64,000 nt of DNA, taken from the NCBI GenBank assembly GCA_003254925.1, contig QANZ01042269.1:10281-74280 (forward strand), read 5' to 3'. The DNA is from Chamaecrista fasciculata (lineage: Eukaryota; Streptophyta; Magnoliopsida; Fabales; Fabaceae). Positions within the stretch are counted from its first letter, which is position 1. Every line of letters begins with the position of its first letter. Positions 21,401-34,795 of this stretch are shown here, piece after piece. A program made the position numbers and the translations under genes. The notes under the pieces are model-generated. The model did not search any database. It was not told where the DNA came from and saw only the letters and a program-made list of their open reading frames with translations.

Positions 21401-22443
21401 ATATTAGTCATTTTTCCTTTTGTTTAAGATTGAGATTTTATAAAAGTTTAGAAGGATTATAAAATAGGTCGAAAAGATAAGATTAGTATAAAATCAATAA
21501 TATAAACTCAATTAATATAAAAAAAATAATAAAATAGTATTTATTAATAATTATTACTCCTACTCGTACACTAAATCATTTAGCATATTATTTAACTTGT
21601 TTATATATTTATATTTATATGAAAATAAATAAATGCCCCAATGTATAATTCAAAAGTAAAAGTTAAATAATAATTTTGGTGTTCAAATTATATGGTCAAT
21701 TTCATTTTGATTCTATAATTATTTTTTATTCGGTTTTAATCTACAAACTTTCACATTTATTTTAATATTGATATAAAATGTGATTTTAAAAAATGATCTT
21801 ATTTGATCTTTATTGTTATTTCTAATTTTGATAGTTGAAATTGATCAATTTTTATTTATTTATGTCATAATAAGTAAGTTAATAAAAAGAGAGAAAAAAT
21901 TTGGCTCTTTCAAAAAATTTATGATGTCTAATTTATAATTAAGAATGAATATTTTTTATTCTTTTTGACAACTCACATCTATACTAATATATATGAGAAG
22001 GAAATAATTGGGCTCAATTGCCTATGATGCAAATAACGGTAAAAAGCAAATAAAACAACATTTTAAAGATCAGAAAGTTTAAAGATTAAAATGAAAAAAA
22101 TTAATTTTAGGACTAAAATGAAACTAATCCCATAGTTTAAGGAACAAAGTGATATTTTGACAAAAAATATGAAGAAGCATTTTTTGGGGCCAAAATGTGT
22201 AAAAGAAGTATACACGTCCCGCCGCTGGAAGATGCACACGTGCAAATCCACCGTCGCAAAGGGCAGTGATGTGATTAATGCCTCAACTGTATAAATTTCC
22301 TCAATCCCACTCCGCCGAGCATTTCTCCACACTCTGCGTTAGATTGTTCTTCGATTTACCTTCAACTTAATCCAGCTTAACAATCGATTTCAAAACCCAC
22401 AATTTCCTTCTCTTGAGAGAAGCTGTCAATTATTCAGCCAAGG
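21401..22443 (+). promoter_or_regulatory. Upstream region and 5' leader of COQ6
   Basis: Bases 21401-22150 are AT-rich, with decayed repeat sequence resembling the 'ACTAAAATGAAAC' ends of the inverted-repeat elements in the window. Bases about 22200-22443 are more GC-rich and probably hold the core promoter and leader. A perfect G-box core CACGTG is at 22237-22242, about 200 bp before the ATG; it can bind bZIP or bHLH factors, but no regulation is proven. Confidence 0.45.
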
Positions 22444-25400
22444 ATGAACAGGTATGCGTTTCACTTGTGAGAATTATTGAGCTCACTTCCAGTTCCGTCG
22501 TTTTACACTTTACAGCTAACTTTTATTGAAACGTCCCTTTATTAATTTATCGATAGTGCATGTATGAGGTTCTTGATGGTAATTTTCACTTACAATTTGT
22601 CTTCCGATGGCTTTCTGCTTTACATTGCCTATTTTATATTGGGTTTAACCGAGAAATTGCTCCTCTAGGGTGATTGCGAACAAGTTTGTTACCCATATCT
22701 CCAGACTTAAAGTTCCCAAGAAGTCCTTCTCTACTGAAGTCGCGGAAGTTGCTGGATGTTCTGGTGGCAAAACTTCCGATGTAAGGAAATAACTATCTGT
22801 TACACCAATGCTCCCGGTTTTCTTTGCTTTTTTGTTTGCATCATTTAATTATAGTTTATAACTACTTTTTGTAATTGTTTTTTATGAGCTTAAATTTACA
22901 ATATAGCTCTCTCGAGACATTATAGAAAGTCAAAAGTAGATGGGTCAAGTGAGAGTATTGATTTTTTGCAATATAATATTGAGAAAATAATTTGTCTAAG
23001 TGGGTTTAATATATGTGGCTCTGTGAGAAAATGTGCTGATTCTCTAAACTGGCCATTTTTTAGGAAATTATTGTTGCCCTACTTATAATTTGAGTAAAAA
23101 GACTGTTGTGATTAATTACTCACTGCCTAGCCTTTTTGTTGTATTTTTTTTTCCCCATTTTCTTAACTCGTCTCACATTTCTCAACAATGGAACAGCAAC
23201 TGACAGTAGCAAAAAAATTTTGAAAATTTGTAGGAGCATGAGAGGAAACAGACTATCAGCAGTAATATTCAACAATATGATATTGCTATTGTTGGAGGAG
23301 GCATGGTTGGGATGGCTCTAGCTTGTTTCTTGGGTAGGTAAAAGTTTGTGTGAGCCAGTTCTCCATTCTTCGGACTGTCATGTCTTTCTTAGGCTGTAAT
23401 ACATTATATACTAATTCTTGGCTAGTACTCTGGAGAGGGTATGGTTGCAGTAAGTAAAACTTAGGCAAATAGCTTGGATGAAATCAGACATTAAATCTCA
23501 AACATGGATACTATAAATTCTTTCCCCCTTTCAGCAAGCAAGCCAATGACAAAGCAGTTGAATGTTGCTATTATTGATAGCAATCCTGCACTGGGGGGTA
23601 GCTTGTGCATCAAGAAGGATGATCCCCCTGATCCAAGAGTCAGTACTGTAACTCCAGCAACTATATCTTTTCTCCAAGGTATCTACTTATATGATATTTG
23701 TGGTCTTTGTGGTTTTGATTTCAAATTCTTTACATTTAAATGAATTTAGTACTAGCATTTGTGTGTGTATAATAAGGATGGAGAAATATGCTTTGCTAAT
23801 GATCATTCATAATTTGTCTATATCCAGATGCCGGTGCTTGGCGATATGTTGAGCAGCATAGACATGCTTATTTTGATAAAATGCAGGTATTACTTGTCTG
23901 TCTTTACCAGAGCTGTGCTGTTTATTTCATCATATTGCCTTCTTGCGTTGCTCAATCATGGAAATTCCTTAAACCAAAGGGAAGAGACAGAACTAAAAGG
24001 GAAACAGTATACATATTATTGAAATACTCCATAATAGCTATTACTTAGGATAGTATTTTCACTTTGTTGTCAAATCACAACCTTAAACGTACGTGCAATC
24101 TGAAGAGAAATGGAACTTCTGTTCAACTCCCAGGACGAACCAGTGGTACTGCTTATGATGGAACTGCATTATCTTTTTTTTTTCCTCCCAATCTCCCTTT
24201 AACTGTATTGTAAAATGACAAGTCATGATTTTCTGTCATCTTTATACCTATTATAGTATATATCCTGGAAGGCTGAGATATAACCTGAATTTCTGTATGA
24301 AGGTTTTTCTATTTGTTTTATACTACTGTTTTTTTTTTTTTTTCTGGATTAGTTATAAAATTGATGTATTATTCTGTGTCGCTTTGCAGGTCTGGGATTA
24401 TACTGGCTTAGGGTATACTAGATATGATGCAAGAGATGTAAATAAAGAATTTCTTGGGTAGGTCTGGACATATGTAAAATTGAACTTTCTTTGAACATTA
24501 GCTTTTACTAATCACAAAAAAAATCAATCATCCAGGTGCGTTGTGGAGAATAAAGTACTTCATAGTGCCTTTTTGTCATGCATACAGGTATAAAGCTGCA
24601 GAATCATGATTGTTATATGTTGCGTACTGCTTGGGTAGTGTTCTTAAACCCTAATAAGAGGTTCTTTATTTTATGGCTGATAAATATATACTTTTTATTT
24701 GAGTTAATTCATTTATATACATTATTACAGACCTAATTGTTGCTGAAAGCATTATAATTCGTAAAATGCCGAGTGATGATGATGTTCATGCATCAGATGT
24801 ATTTTAAGAAATAAGTCATTATAATCTAAATATTATAGTATTTTCATTTCAGTAATTAATGTTTAAGGAGAATTTCCATTTTTGTATTCCTATTCTATTC
24901 ATCTGTGTTGATATTGTACTAAATTACTGAGAGTTTGAATGGTAAGCTTGCTTATACTTGTGTGAAATGAAAAGGTGGTGCATGCTATATCCTTATAAAT
25001 TTGAATTTGTTTATGTTATATTGCTTTAGTGGTCTGCATATATGTTTTGGATGACTAGACAATCAAGTCACCAATTCTAGTTATTTTTTGGCTATGCCAT
25101 GATCTTTCCATGAACAGTTTTTAGTATCAATTAAATATGGGCAAAATTTGTTACTCTGAAGCCACATAGCTACTTTTAACTAAGAACAGTAAACTTCTTG
25201 ACAGGATGTGGATTTCCAGCAAACAATCTACCCGTTGAGGTTAACTTCTATGACTTTGCAACCAAGCTTTACATCGATGGTGGATGAGAATTCACCATCA
25301 AGGGCATCTTTATCTGCTCAAAGGAATTTGGCAAAGCTAGAACTTAGTGATGGCAGTAGTCTATATGCAAAGTTGGTGGTAATTTCTGCTTGCAAACAGA

Positions 25401-26511
25401 TGTATTACATTGCTAATTACTAGCAGCTTAACCATGCTAATCTTTGTATTGGATAGCTATTAGCTGAGTTGATACGTCATATGCATCAATAGTGTCTAAG
25501 TACACTGATGATAATATGTTTGCAGGTTGGTGCTGATGGAGGTAAATCACGCGTTAGGGAACTAGCAGGATTCAGAACAACTGAATGGAACTACTCACAA
25601 AATGCAATCATCTGTACAGTGGAGCATGCCACTGAAAACCAATGTGCATGGCAAAGGTTTCTACCTTCTGGTCCAATTGCACTTTTGCCTATTGGTGATA
25701 ATTTTAGCAATATTGTTTGGACCATGAGCCCTAGAGAGTCAGATAACCGTAAATTAATGAATGATGATGATTTTGTGAATGACGTAAATAGTGCTCTGGA
25801 TTATGGATATGGTCCTCATCCTAAGTCAAGCTTAATGGGAACTGGAGACATGTTCTCTTGGCTTAAAATGGATGCAACATTATCAGCCAATCAGCTGTTT
25901 GAAATTCCTCCTAAAGTAGTTAAGATGGCATCTCAAAGAATGGTGTTTCCGTTGTCCTTACGGCATGCTAACACCTATGCATCGAAGCGTGTGGTCCTAA
26001 TCGGGGATGCAGCTCACACTGTCCATCCTCTTGCTGGTCAAGGAGTTAATTTGGGTTTTGGAGATGCATTTGCTCTTTCACAGATTATTGCAGAAGGAAT
26101 AGCCGTGGGCAATGACATTGGAGAGGTCCGAAATGTTTCTGATTCCTTCCTCATTATATTCTAAATTAAGTACAATTTTTGTCCTGCCAAAAAATAAATT
26201 AATTTTCTGATGAATGTCTTGTGCTTGGAACAAAAACCCACTTTAGTCACAACTTACATTTACTGATGACTGTTTATGGGGTTGTGGTTCTGCAGGTACA
26301 TCTGTTAAAAAGGTATGAATCAGAGAGAAAATCAGCTAATATTATGATGATGGCGATCCTTGAAGGCTTTCAAAAGGCTTACTCTATTGATTTTGGACCT
26401 TTGAATGTATTGCGAGCTGCTGCTTTCCATGGGGCGAACAATATATCACCACTTAAAAGAAGTATTATCTCGTATGCTTCAGGGGAGCAAAAATTGCCTC
26501 TTTTCTCTTGA
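22444..26511 (+). CDS. COQ6: COQ6, flavin-dependent ubiquinone biosynthesis monooxygenase, mitochondrial
   Basis: Ten coding exons: 22444-22451, 22669-22780, 23234-23333, 23535-23678, 23828-23886, 24390-24457, 24536-24587, 25205-25378, 25526-26125 and 26296-26511. All joins keep frame, giving about 510 residues. The family hydroxylates the C5 position of the ubiquinone ring precursor at the mitochondrial inner membrane. A basic N-terminal presequence (MNRVIANKFVTHISRLKVPK) fits mitochondrial import. The FAD-binding dinucleotide motif is IVGGGMVGMALA, followed by the VGADGGKSRVRE motif and the second FAD motif GDAAHTVHPLAGQGVNLG. The first coding exon is only 8 bases, and the acceptor chosen for exon 3 (after TTTGTAG) is the best of several. 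It converges on the ABC1K6-type gene about 0.5 kb away. Confidence 0.93.
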
Positions 26512-27023
26512 AGACACGGAGCAGTGCTGTTGACTACCGAAAATACTAGTTTTCCTATCTAAGATATTCATTAGTCTAATACCTTACTTCTTGAGACTTT
26601 CTTTTGTTTTGCTGGCGTTAAATATTCATCGACGGATAGCAAGGACATTGCATCTCCAAATTAAGCTTTGCAAATAGAATACTAAATGTACCAGTATCTG
26701 AAAATGCGAAATAATAGCGTACAAGTTAGTTGGCTATATATTGCCAACTTGTCCATTTCCATAGTGTTGAACGAACCATATTATTTTGTGGTCGGTTGAA
26801 CGCATAACGTCATATCCTTTATAAAGTGAATAACTTAATATGACAATATTTAATAAAATGAATAGTCAACTTTGCTAGCTTACTCCAGTTGTTGATTTAA
26901 GGACTAGTTTATTTCGGAAGCCAGTAGAGGGAAAATGTGATCATATACTTGTTTTACTTTTATGTGTTTTCTGTTCAATATACACAATTGGGGGGCCTTT
27001 AGCAGTCAGATAAGTAAAAATAA
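26512..27023. other. Space between convergent COQ6 and ABC1K6-type genes
   Basis: These 512 bases must contain both 3' UTRs. AT-rich stretches with AATAAAA-like motifs (near 26852 on +) could serve polyadenylation. No other feature is visible. The closeness of the two stop codons leaves room for overlapping antisense 3' ends. Confidence 0.5.
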
Positions 27024-30000
27024 TTACAAAAATGTGTCGCGTATTATTCGCGCTAATACTCGAGAGGACAACCTGCTAAGAACCTCGGGGAGAACTTTGG
27101 CAGAGATTCCTGGCAGCACTGGGATAAGTTCTTGGAAAATCCGAGCAACATCCTCAGCCTATTGCCACCCAACAAAGACAAAGATCAGACAAATGAATAT
27201 GCATCTTACCTTTTAGCCGCTAAAAGATTTAGGGGGAAAAGTTCTTTTGTTGAAAAGGACATTTGCTTAGAAACATGAAGTAAAATTGGGGATATAATCA
27301 CGCTTTTAGAGTTAATTCTTCATTACCTGGTTAGATGTTCTCGATAATGAACCTCCAGCAGTCAAGAACTCCACTACTTTCTGGACATTATTCAGAATAA
27401 TTTCATCCTCTTCAGTTATGGTGGGTACAAGTGCTGCGGGTTTGAACGGTCCAACAGTAGGTACCATACTGAAAACTGGGGCAGCATTCTGAATTCCTAA
27501 TATTGACATTATTCTTACCAGTTGTTCCCTTGTAAGAGCATCAATGCCCTTGACAATCTGCTATCCACAAAAGTAATAACGTGACAGTCAAATAATGTGC
27601 AACCCTTGTAATCAACAAGTGCAAGCAGTAAGAAAGTAGATCTCAACCTCAGCCACACAAAATAGAAATAATATATTAAGATGGGAAGTGAGATCATACT
27701 ATAAATGACCTGAAAAACAAATGATTATGGAAAAGAATACCAAAATAGAGTAAATACTACAGCTTAAGCTATCTTTCCTGATTTCACTGGGACCTACCAT
27801 CCACTTAAAAAACTTAAGCTACCCTGCCCTGGACACCAGAAGTTCAAGGAAAAATCATGAAAATCCAAGGGGACATTTTAAAAAAAAAAAAAAAAGGAAA
27901 ATGGAAGAGGGGTTGGAGTATTTGAACTGTAAGTTAAATGAAGATATTATCAGGGATGTTGGAACAAAAATTTGAACCTATTTGTGGTAAAGAGGGTTTA
28001 GGACAAGACTGAGGACAATGTTTAAGGTATTATATCCTACACAACTATACGGTCATAAGGGCAAGCCCCTATAGACATTAACATGTTCTCTGGTCATCAA
28101 AACATAGTAGTAGGTTAATGTAATCTGTTATAAGCAATTAAACATATATGCCTCGGTGCTTCGAGACTATACCTCATCTAGAAGAAATTCACGGAAGAAA
28201 TTGCCCTTGTCAGACAGCAAGAATGCTAAAGCTGCCCTTGTTTGCACTGGCTGCTGTGATTGAGGCATAACAGATTGGACTCTGGGCAAGAGAGAATTTG
28301 CCTGGCTAGGAAGAATGCCAAGCTCAGCCATATTCCCATTCAGACTCTCTCCACCTCCACTTTTTGCAGCAGTAATAAAATTCTCAAAGGCTTGCATGAC
28401 GTCAATAAATCTTTCAGCGTCAAATACTCCAGATTTCCCATATATAGTGTAACGTAGAGCATTCCTCAGCCGAGGGGATTCATCCGTGAGGAGCCTCTAT
28501 CAGTGAACATAATGATCACCAAACTTAGATTACTTAGAAGAATATAAATAGACTACATAACACTAACCAGTTACAATGTGATGATGTGGGATCCCAATGG
28601 TTTACCCACGTTTTTCAAGAATTAAAAGCAAAATCTACTTTTATGAGCAACCCAAAACATAATGGCATATGCTCACATGTAAATTATAAAGCCACATACC
28701 TTCAAAAATGCCCAAAAGAAAAAATAAAAAATAAATAAAAATTATACCTGAGCAATATATGGATAGGCCTCATCAACAATGGCAAAATCAGGATTTCCTA
28801 CTAAAGCTATCCCTTCCAGAACTCCAATGGCCCTAATTATAAGAGCAAAGTATGGGGGTATCCTAAAAGGATAATCAAATGTAATTTGTGCCAAATCTGA
28901 TGCCAGCTCCTGGAAGTTGATATTTTTTGCTCCTCCCCCTTCTAGTGCCTGATCAAAGACTTTAGCCAGTACTGGTAAGATTGGCTCCAAATTGACACCA
29001 TCTGGAATAAAATCAAGTTTAACAAAGTCTTTAACAATGGCTGGATAATCCCGATGGATGAGGTGCGCAATTGCTTCAATCATTCCATACTTTTGATCAT
29101 CAGTCAATTTTGTGACAAGCCCTGGTAGCAGCAAAATACTTCCATAATTAGTTACCATGATTAGGAAACAAAATAAAATAAATTATCTAAAGTAGTGTAA
29201 CATCAGTGAAATGAGAACACAGTTGATTCTGGCAATAAAATACATAGCAAGTAATATGAATATACAACCAAATTTGAAAAATGAAAAGCAAACTAGTCAA
29301 ATTGATTTTAGATAGGCTACAAGAGACACCAAAACTCTAGACAAGATTTCAATGATTGTACAGGTATTGTAACAAGAAATAAACAATATAAAGAAAAAGA
29401 AAAGCTATTGTTATGAGAAAAACTGCAAATCCAATTCCCCATGGGCGATGAACACCAACAAGAATTTAGACGCAAGATAGGAAACCGAAGCTATAAAATA
29501 CAAACAATAGGTAATAATACTATTGACGAAGCAGAAAAGTAAACAATATAAAACTTAACTACATACTCTAACAAAATCAGTTTTTACCAAAGTCAAGTAT
29601 GGCAAGTTTCCCATCTGGAGTACGGATCAAATTTCCCGGATGAGGATCAGCATGAAAAAATCCAGTGTCAAGCAGCTGAAAAATAAGGAAAAGAAATTAA
29701 TACAGCAATAACTTGGTCAGAACTTAATTTCAAGTATGTCAATGAACTATCGTAAAACCATACTGCTAGGCAGCTTCTCACAACAAAAACCAGATACCTT
29801 TGCTCCAAGGTCTTGGGGTTCCCTGTATTTTATAACTATCCAATGGCCTTCCAATATTTTATTTATTCATTTTAAAGAAACCATTCAGTTATTGTCAGTT
29901 AAAAGGCCAGATACCTAGGATGGATGATAAGGAATGAGAACAAAAAAGGGTGGAAGCCTTCAAACTCTAATGTCATCTATAAGCTTAAAACACAAAGCAT

Positions 30001-33000
30001 AAAAGGTTACCTGTTTCAGATAGCAAATGACTCCCACATTAACCAGTTCTCCGACGTCACTTTCTGTGCTCTGTGACAGCTTCTCTCCTTCAATCCATTC
30101 TGTAGTAAGAACCCTCCTTGATGTATACCGACTATAAGTTTTTGGAATGACAACCTACATCTCAAACTGTCAGAAAAAGTGTGCAAATTATCCAGGTGAT
30201 AATTATAGTTTGGATGCAGCTCTAAAGGGGATAAAACATAACATAACTTTCAACAAGCAAGCTACCCAAACAGAACTTATTTGATTGATTGATTCTTCTA
30301 TTATCATTGAGTCAATGTTAGAGCCCTCCTCCTCAAATACTGATAATACGCATAAAATGTCTCAACTATATTATTTGAAATGAGTCCATCAGTCAGTTTC
30401 CAACCCAGGTAGTTTGGTGAAGCTATCTCTGGTTCTATGGTCCTTCCTAGATTCATGGTTGTAGAATCATGATACAGTTCTTTCCAATTTTTCTTCCTGG
30501 TTGATTCATGAATTCTTTGAAAATTGGATCAGTAGACCAAGACGTTCTCCAAAGTTGAGACAAATAACATCAATGTTCTTTGAAGTGACAACTTCGTCAG
30601 TTGTTGCTGATCTGTTGAGCTCATGGCCATTGATTAGTAGTGTAACAGTAGAAGTTATACAGATTGAAGAGAAGTGTCAGAGAATAAAACCTATTATAGT
30701 CTATATAGATAATGATCTCCGAAAATTAGGAGTTTATCATTATCTATAAGGCCAGGAGTTTTGTCTTTTTGTCTTTTTACTTATTTATCAACATTTAGGG
30801 TAACAGTATAAATAGATGCAGGAGGCTGCCCTTTGAATTGAGCCTTTCCATTCAGTCACTGAATTTCAGCATTTTCTAAATGAGTTTAGAATAAGACTCC
30901 TGACTTCTTAGGTATCTCTCTAAGAGGTCACTGCTTCTAGTTATTTCTGACACTCTACCATACTAGGTTCCTAGGAATGCAGATAGTTAAAACGGTTAGT
31001 TTCCCTCCTTCTATTATCTAATTCAGGGTCATCTATCAAATGCAACTCTGTATTCTTTGTTGTTGTTCAGGTTTCAACAATTGTTTAAGTAGGAGTTGCT
31101 TGGGGACCAGACCGCATGTATTAAATATACTTTATTCTGCTGTGGGTGATAATTAGTGTGGCCGTTCACTGTGTCAGGATGTTTATTGTAAGCCAAAAAA
31201 AGAAAAAGGGGATAGTCTGAGTTACATCTCCAATTACCATCAGGATTTCACTCATTGTATAGTAAAATAAAATAAAGCATAATGAACAAACTTTATACAA
31301 GATGAACAAAAGGAAATAGTTGATAGAAAGTGACCAGGCTCACCTGTGGTAGGTCTTTCTTCATCATTTCAGCAAAACGATTTCCATTTTCACCTTCATT
31401 AACATAGTCTAACTCCTCAAAGAAGCGAGCAGCCCACTCATCAACCAAGCCAACCACGTCTATTGAGACCTAAAAATAGAGATAGAAAGGAACTGGGTTG
31501 AGAGGACATTGACAATTAGTGATTAATTTAGGATCACCAGTCAAGGTTTGAATTCATGGCATCAGCTGCATCTTTGTAAGAATTTAATTTACCTGAGGAA
31601 ACCTCCGAAGAACCAAACCAAGATTTCTAATAATGTACAAATCAACTGTAACAGTTTCAAGAACAAAAGGTCTCTGTACTTTGACAGCCACCAAATCTCC
31701 ATTTTCTTTTAGACGGCCCTTATACACTTGTCCAAGAGATGCTGCATGGGTTTAGCAGAAAAATTAATAATTGCTTATTGATTAACTTAAAATATCTAGC
31801 AAAGAGAGGCTATACTTTTCTACAAAGAATCTATTATATTTAACTGGTTGTCACGAGAGCTACCAGCAGCAATGGGAGAAGATGAAAGTTCAGAATAGAT
31901 ATTTTGCCATGGCTGACCCAGCTCCTCATTAATTAGAGCCATAGCTATATCATCTGGGAACGAAGGAACCTTCAGAGGGGAAAATTCTTGTTAGAAGCAA
32001 TTACTTATCAGATACTATACTATAATCACATGACTCCAAAACAATTACATAATTCCTTATGTAGTATGCAATGTTTAAGAAGTTAGAACCATAAAAATAA
32101 TTTACAACCAAAGAGGTTCGTTCACCTTTTTGAAACTAAGCCAAATGTCACTTGACTAACAAACATTTTTTTTTTGGCAACTAGAAATTATCATTTTTTC
32201 TAGCGATGCTGATTGTGAAAACAAGGTTGGCAAGTAGCAACTAGCGATTATCATTTTTCTTCTTATGTTATTTATGAAAACCAGATTAAACTGAAATGAG
32301 GATATATGCAGGGGGTGGGGCTGGGGGAAGAGAGAGGTAGAGAGAAGGGGCATGAAAGAAGTAATGGGCTTACCTTGTCACAAAGCTTCTGCAGCTCTGT
32401 CATTGCAGTAGGTGACAGTATATCAGGTCGAATGCTCAATGCTTGACCAAGTTTTATATATGCTGGACCCAAAGAGGTTACAATTTCCCTTAATTCAATT
32501 GCCCTAGCAACTTCATTCTGGTTATGGAAAGAGTAAATCAGAAGAGCCACCAATATAACGTTAAACATTGCATTTTTAAGAACCCCATGCTGTGTGTACA
32601 GTATGAAATATGAAAATCAGTAATTATCCAAATACGAGTTTGCATTTTGCAATTAACCTAGCAAACCATCAAGTTCCCAATAAGAGCATCAATTATTTGT
32701 ACCAAGAACCATTTCATTCCAAAATCAGATGGCACGAAAGAGAGAATTACCTCCTTAACCTTCTTGTTAATTACATCCAAGATAAGACTCGAAAGAAACC
32801 CTCCAGCAACTGATAATAACTGGACAATGCGTGTTGCTACAGAACGTGGACGTTTTCCCCAATATGCAGAAATGCTTGCAGGATCATAAACCAAAGGCAA
32901 GAACTCACTGCTCTCCTCTACCTAAAGAAGCAGAAAATTCCAAACAACACAACAAAAATCCTGCATTATCCTCCATATGAAAATTAATAAACATACTTGA

Positions 33001-34365
33001 AAAGACTCTGTGCAAACATAAACACACAACAGAAATGTTTGTAGAATAATGGAAAAACTATACAATAAGTTCTACATATACAATCCAAAAGCTAAATTTT
33101 AATGCTAACCATGTGCTCGTGAGATAAGAGATAGAAAATAAAAACCATACAACTATATTTATTGTGTTAAAAATCACAAATTTAATTTTTACTAAGCTCA
33201 TAATAGAAATGGTTCAAGGTCAATTTTCATCAGGAGCTTAGAAGCCGCGAAAGTATCATTAAGTAATTAGTAGACGCTACAGTATGAGATGCTTGAATAC
33301 CTCAACAAGACGTAGTTGAACATTATCCTCAGCAAATTGTGAATCTCTCAGATTCTGTCCTCGAAGACCTCTCATGAGTGATGCCAACTGTTCATCTTCT
33401 TCCATTTGTGCCCTGACTCTTTTAATCTCCTGAGAAACATTACCCATTCTCTGCCCATTGAAAGAATAAGGTCAGGTTAAAACCAACATTGATTTCACAT
33501 AAACCAAAGAATCGGAAATTAAGTCATCAATTCAACCTATAGTTATGTTGAGAACTTGAAAAAAAACCACTCAAAAATAATAATGAAAAAGAGTGAGATA
33601 ACAGTAAGTCAGAAAGATAGATGTCCTCCTCATCCATTAAAAAGAAACAGGGCAATAACTGTAGACAATAGAGTAGTGTATTTATGCTGGTGTATATTGT
33701 ATCTGTAATAATGTTGGTTATGTAAAGCTGGCATAGTTAGTTAAGTTTGCTGATAGGTTGTTACGAAGTTTAGTTTTTAGCTTTCAGTTAGTTTCTCTGT
33801 TCGTTCTGTTTCCTTCTTTATATATACGTTTGTTTTCTTCATTAATAATAGTTCAATTTTCTCATTTCATTAAATACTTTTTCTGCTGCCATATACTTCA
33901 ATAACAAACCAATACATCTAAAACAACAAAGCTCCACGATCGCTTTCACGAACAACTAGATGCACTAGAACTCGAAGTAACATTACAATTTACATCTTCC
34001 TTTACTTGATTTCTGAGAACATGTTAAAGCAACCGGATTCAAAGATTACTAAATTTACAGATAAGTACGAATTCAGTGACAGCCGAGAGAGCAATATTAA
34101 GAAACAAGTTAAATTCAGAGCTCCGATCAGTTACCGTGGAGACGCCATTGACGGATTTACTCGGCGGAGATCTCGATGAACCATTAACGGTGTTTGCTGG
34201 CGGAGAAGAGGTAGTCCGTGAGGGTTTGGGGTCAGCAGCGACGGCGGAAACCCGACTGAGTCGCCGGGGAACTCGAATCTTATTCCTGCTAATTGAGCGT
34301 TGAGAATGAGACCAGCGACGAAGGGGATCGATTCCGCAAGAGACGAGCTGTGATGCCGCGTCCAT
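27024..34365 (-). CDS. ABC1K6: ABC1 (COQ8-like) atypical kinase, plastid ABC1K6 type
   Basis: Thirteen coding exons on the minus strand: 34135-34365, 33301-33450, 32751-32921, 32374-32517, 31864-31969, 31593-31741, 31344-31469, 30011-30154, 29588-29675, 28748-29121, 28173-28496, 27327-27557 and 27024-27158. All joins keep frame, giving 790 residues, close to the 793 I recall for Arabidopsis At3g24190. The N terminus is Ser/Arg-rich, as for a chloroplast transit peptide. ABC1 signatures are present: the KxGQ motif ([13 protein letters not shown]), the Ala-rich loop ([13 protein letters not shown]), the ATP-binding Lys (VAVKVQRP), the catalytic HADPHPGN and the DFG split across two exons. These kinases regulate prenylquinone and other isoprenoid lipid metabolism at plastoglobules or envelopes. 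Introns hold a solo LTR and an LTR-retroelement fragment. Confidence 0.92.
30500..30952 (+). mobile_element. LTR-retrotransposon 3' fragment in ABC1K6 intron
   Basis: A 278-bp LTR-like block, 30675-30952, begins TGTCAGAG and ends TTTCTGACA, perfect short inverted ends. It contains a GTATAAATAG TATA-like box. A purine run (AGATTGAAGAGAAG) directly precedes it, as a polypurine tract would, and the 170 bases before that may be the 3' end of the internal region. The flanks do not match, so a target duplication is absent. It lies in the 1.2-kb intron between 30155 and 31343, antisense to the host gene. Confidence 0.45.
33660..33900 (+). mobile_element. Solo LTR (241 bp) in first coding intron of ABC1K6
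   Basis: It begins TGTAGACAATAG and ends ATACTTCA, so it has TG...CA termini, and is flanked by the perfect 5-bp duplication ATAAC (33655-33659 and 33901-33905). A TATATATA box lies near its middle. This is a solo LTR left after recombination between the two LTRs of a full element. It lies antisense in the intron 33451-34134. Confidence 0.88.
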
Positions 34366-34795
34366 GGCGGAATCGTAAGCCCTTTTCTAGAGAGGGAAAG
34401 TTTGGGAAATTTTAGAGAGAGAAGATCAAGAGTTGGTGGTGGTGGTGATGAGTGGACCAGTGATACTGATACTGCAGCAAAGGAAACAAGAGCCACGAAA
34501 AATGGTGCGAAACCGGCAAGTCGTTTTGTTTCGCTTTTCGGTCAACTTCTGGTGAGAGATGTATACAGTGTGGTGGCCGTTCGTTGTACACGTGGTCAAT
34601 TTGGGAGCGAAAGAAATTGCCTTTTTCTTTTTTCCTTTTTATAATTTTCAGTCACTTGTCTGGTGTGGACACTAGAAAATGGCTTAATCGTGAAATGCGA
34701 GGAAGACGTGAACGGTGCAAATTAACATGATGATGAAAATCGCAAAATTGCTTATCCCCGCAGGCTCATAGACTCGTAGCCATACAATTATAAAT
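34366..34795 (-). promoter_or_regulatory. Upstream region of ABC1K6 with a G-box
   Basis: The region just upstream of the ABC1K6 ATG is relatively GC-rich to about 34640. A G-box core CACGTG lies at 34589-34594, within CCACGTGTAC on the minus strand, about 225 bp upstream of the ATG. G-boxes are common in promoters of light- or abscisic-acid-regulated plastid genes. The transcription start cannot be fixed from sequence. Confidence 0.45.

Noticed and set aside
30501..30749. Plus-strand open frame in the ABC1K6 intron as a gene
   Set aside because: It runs into a polypurine-like tract and LTR-like block, so at most it is the 3' end of a retroelement and I could not match it to a pol domain.
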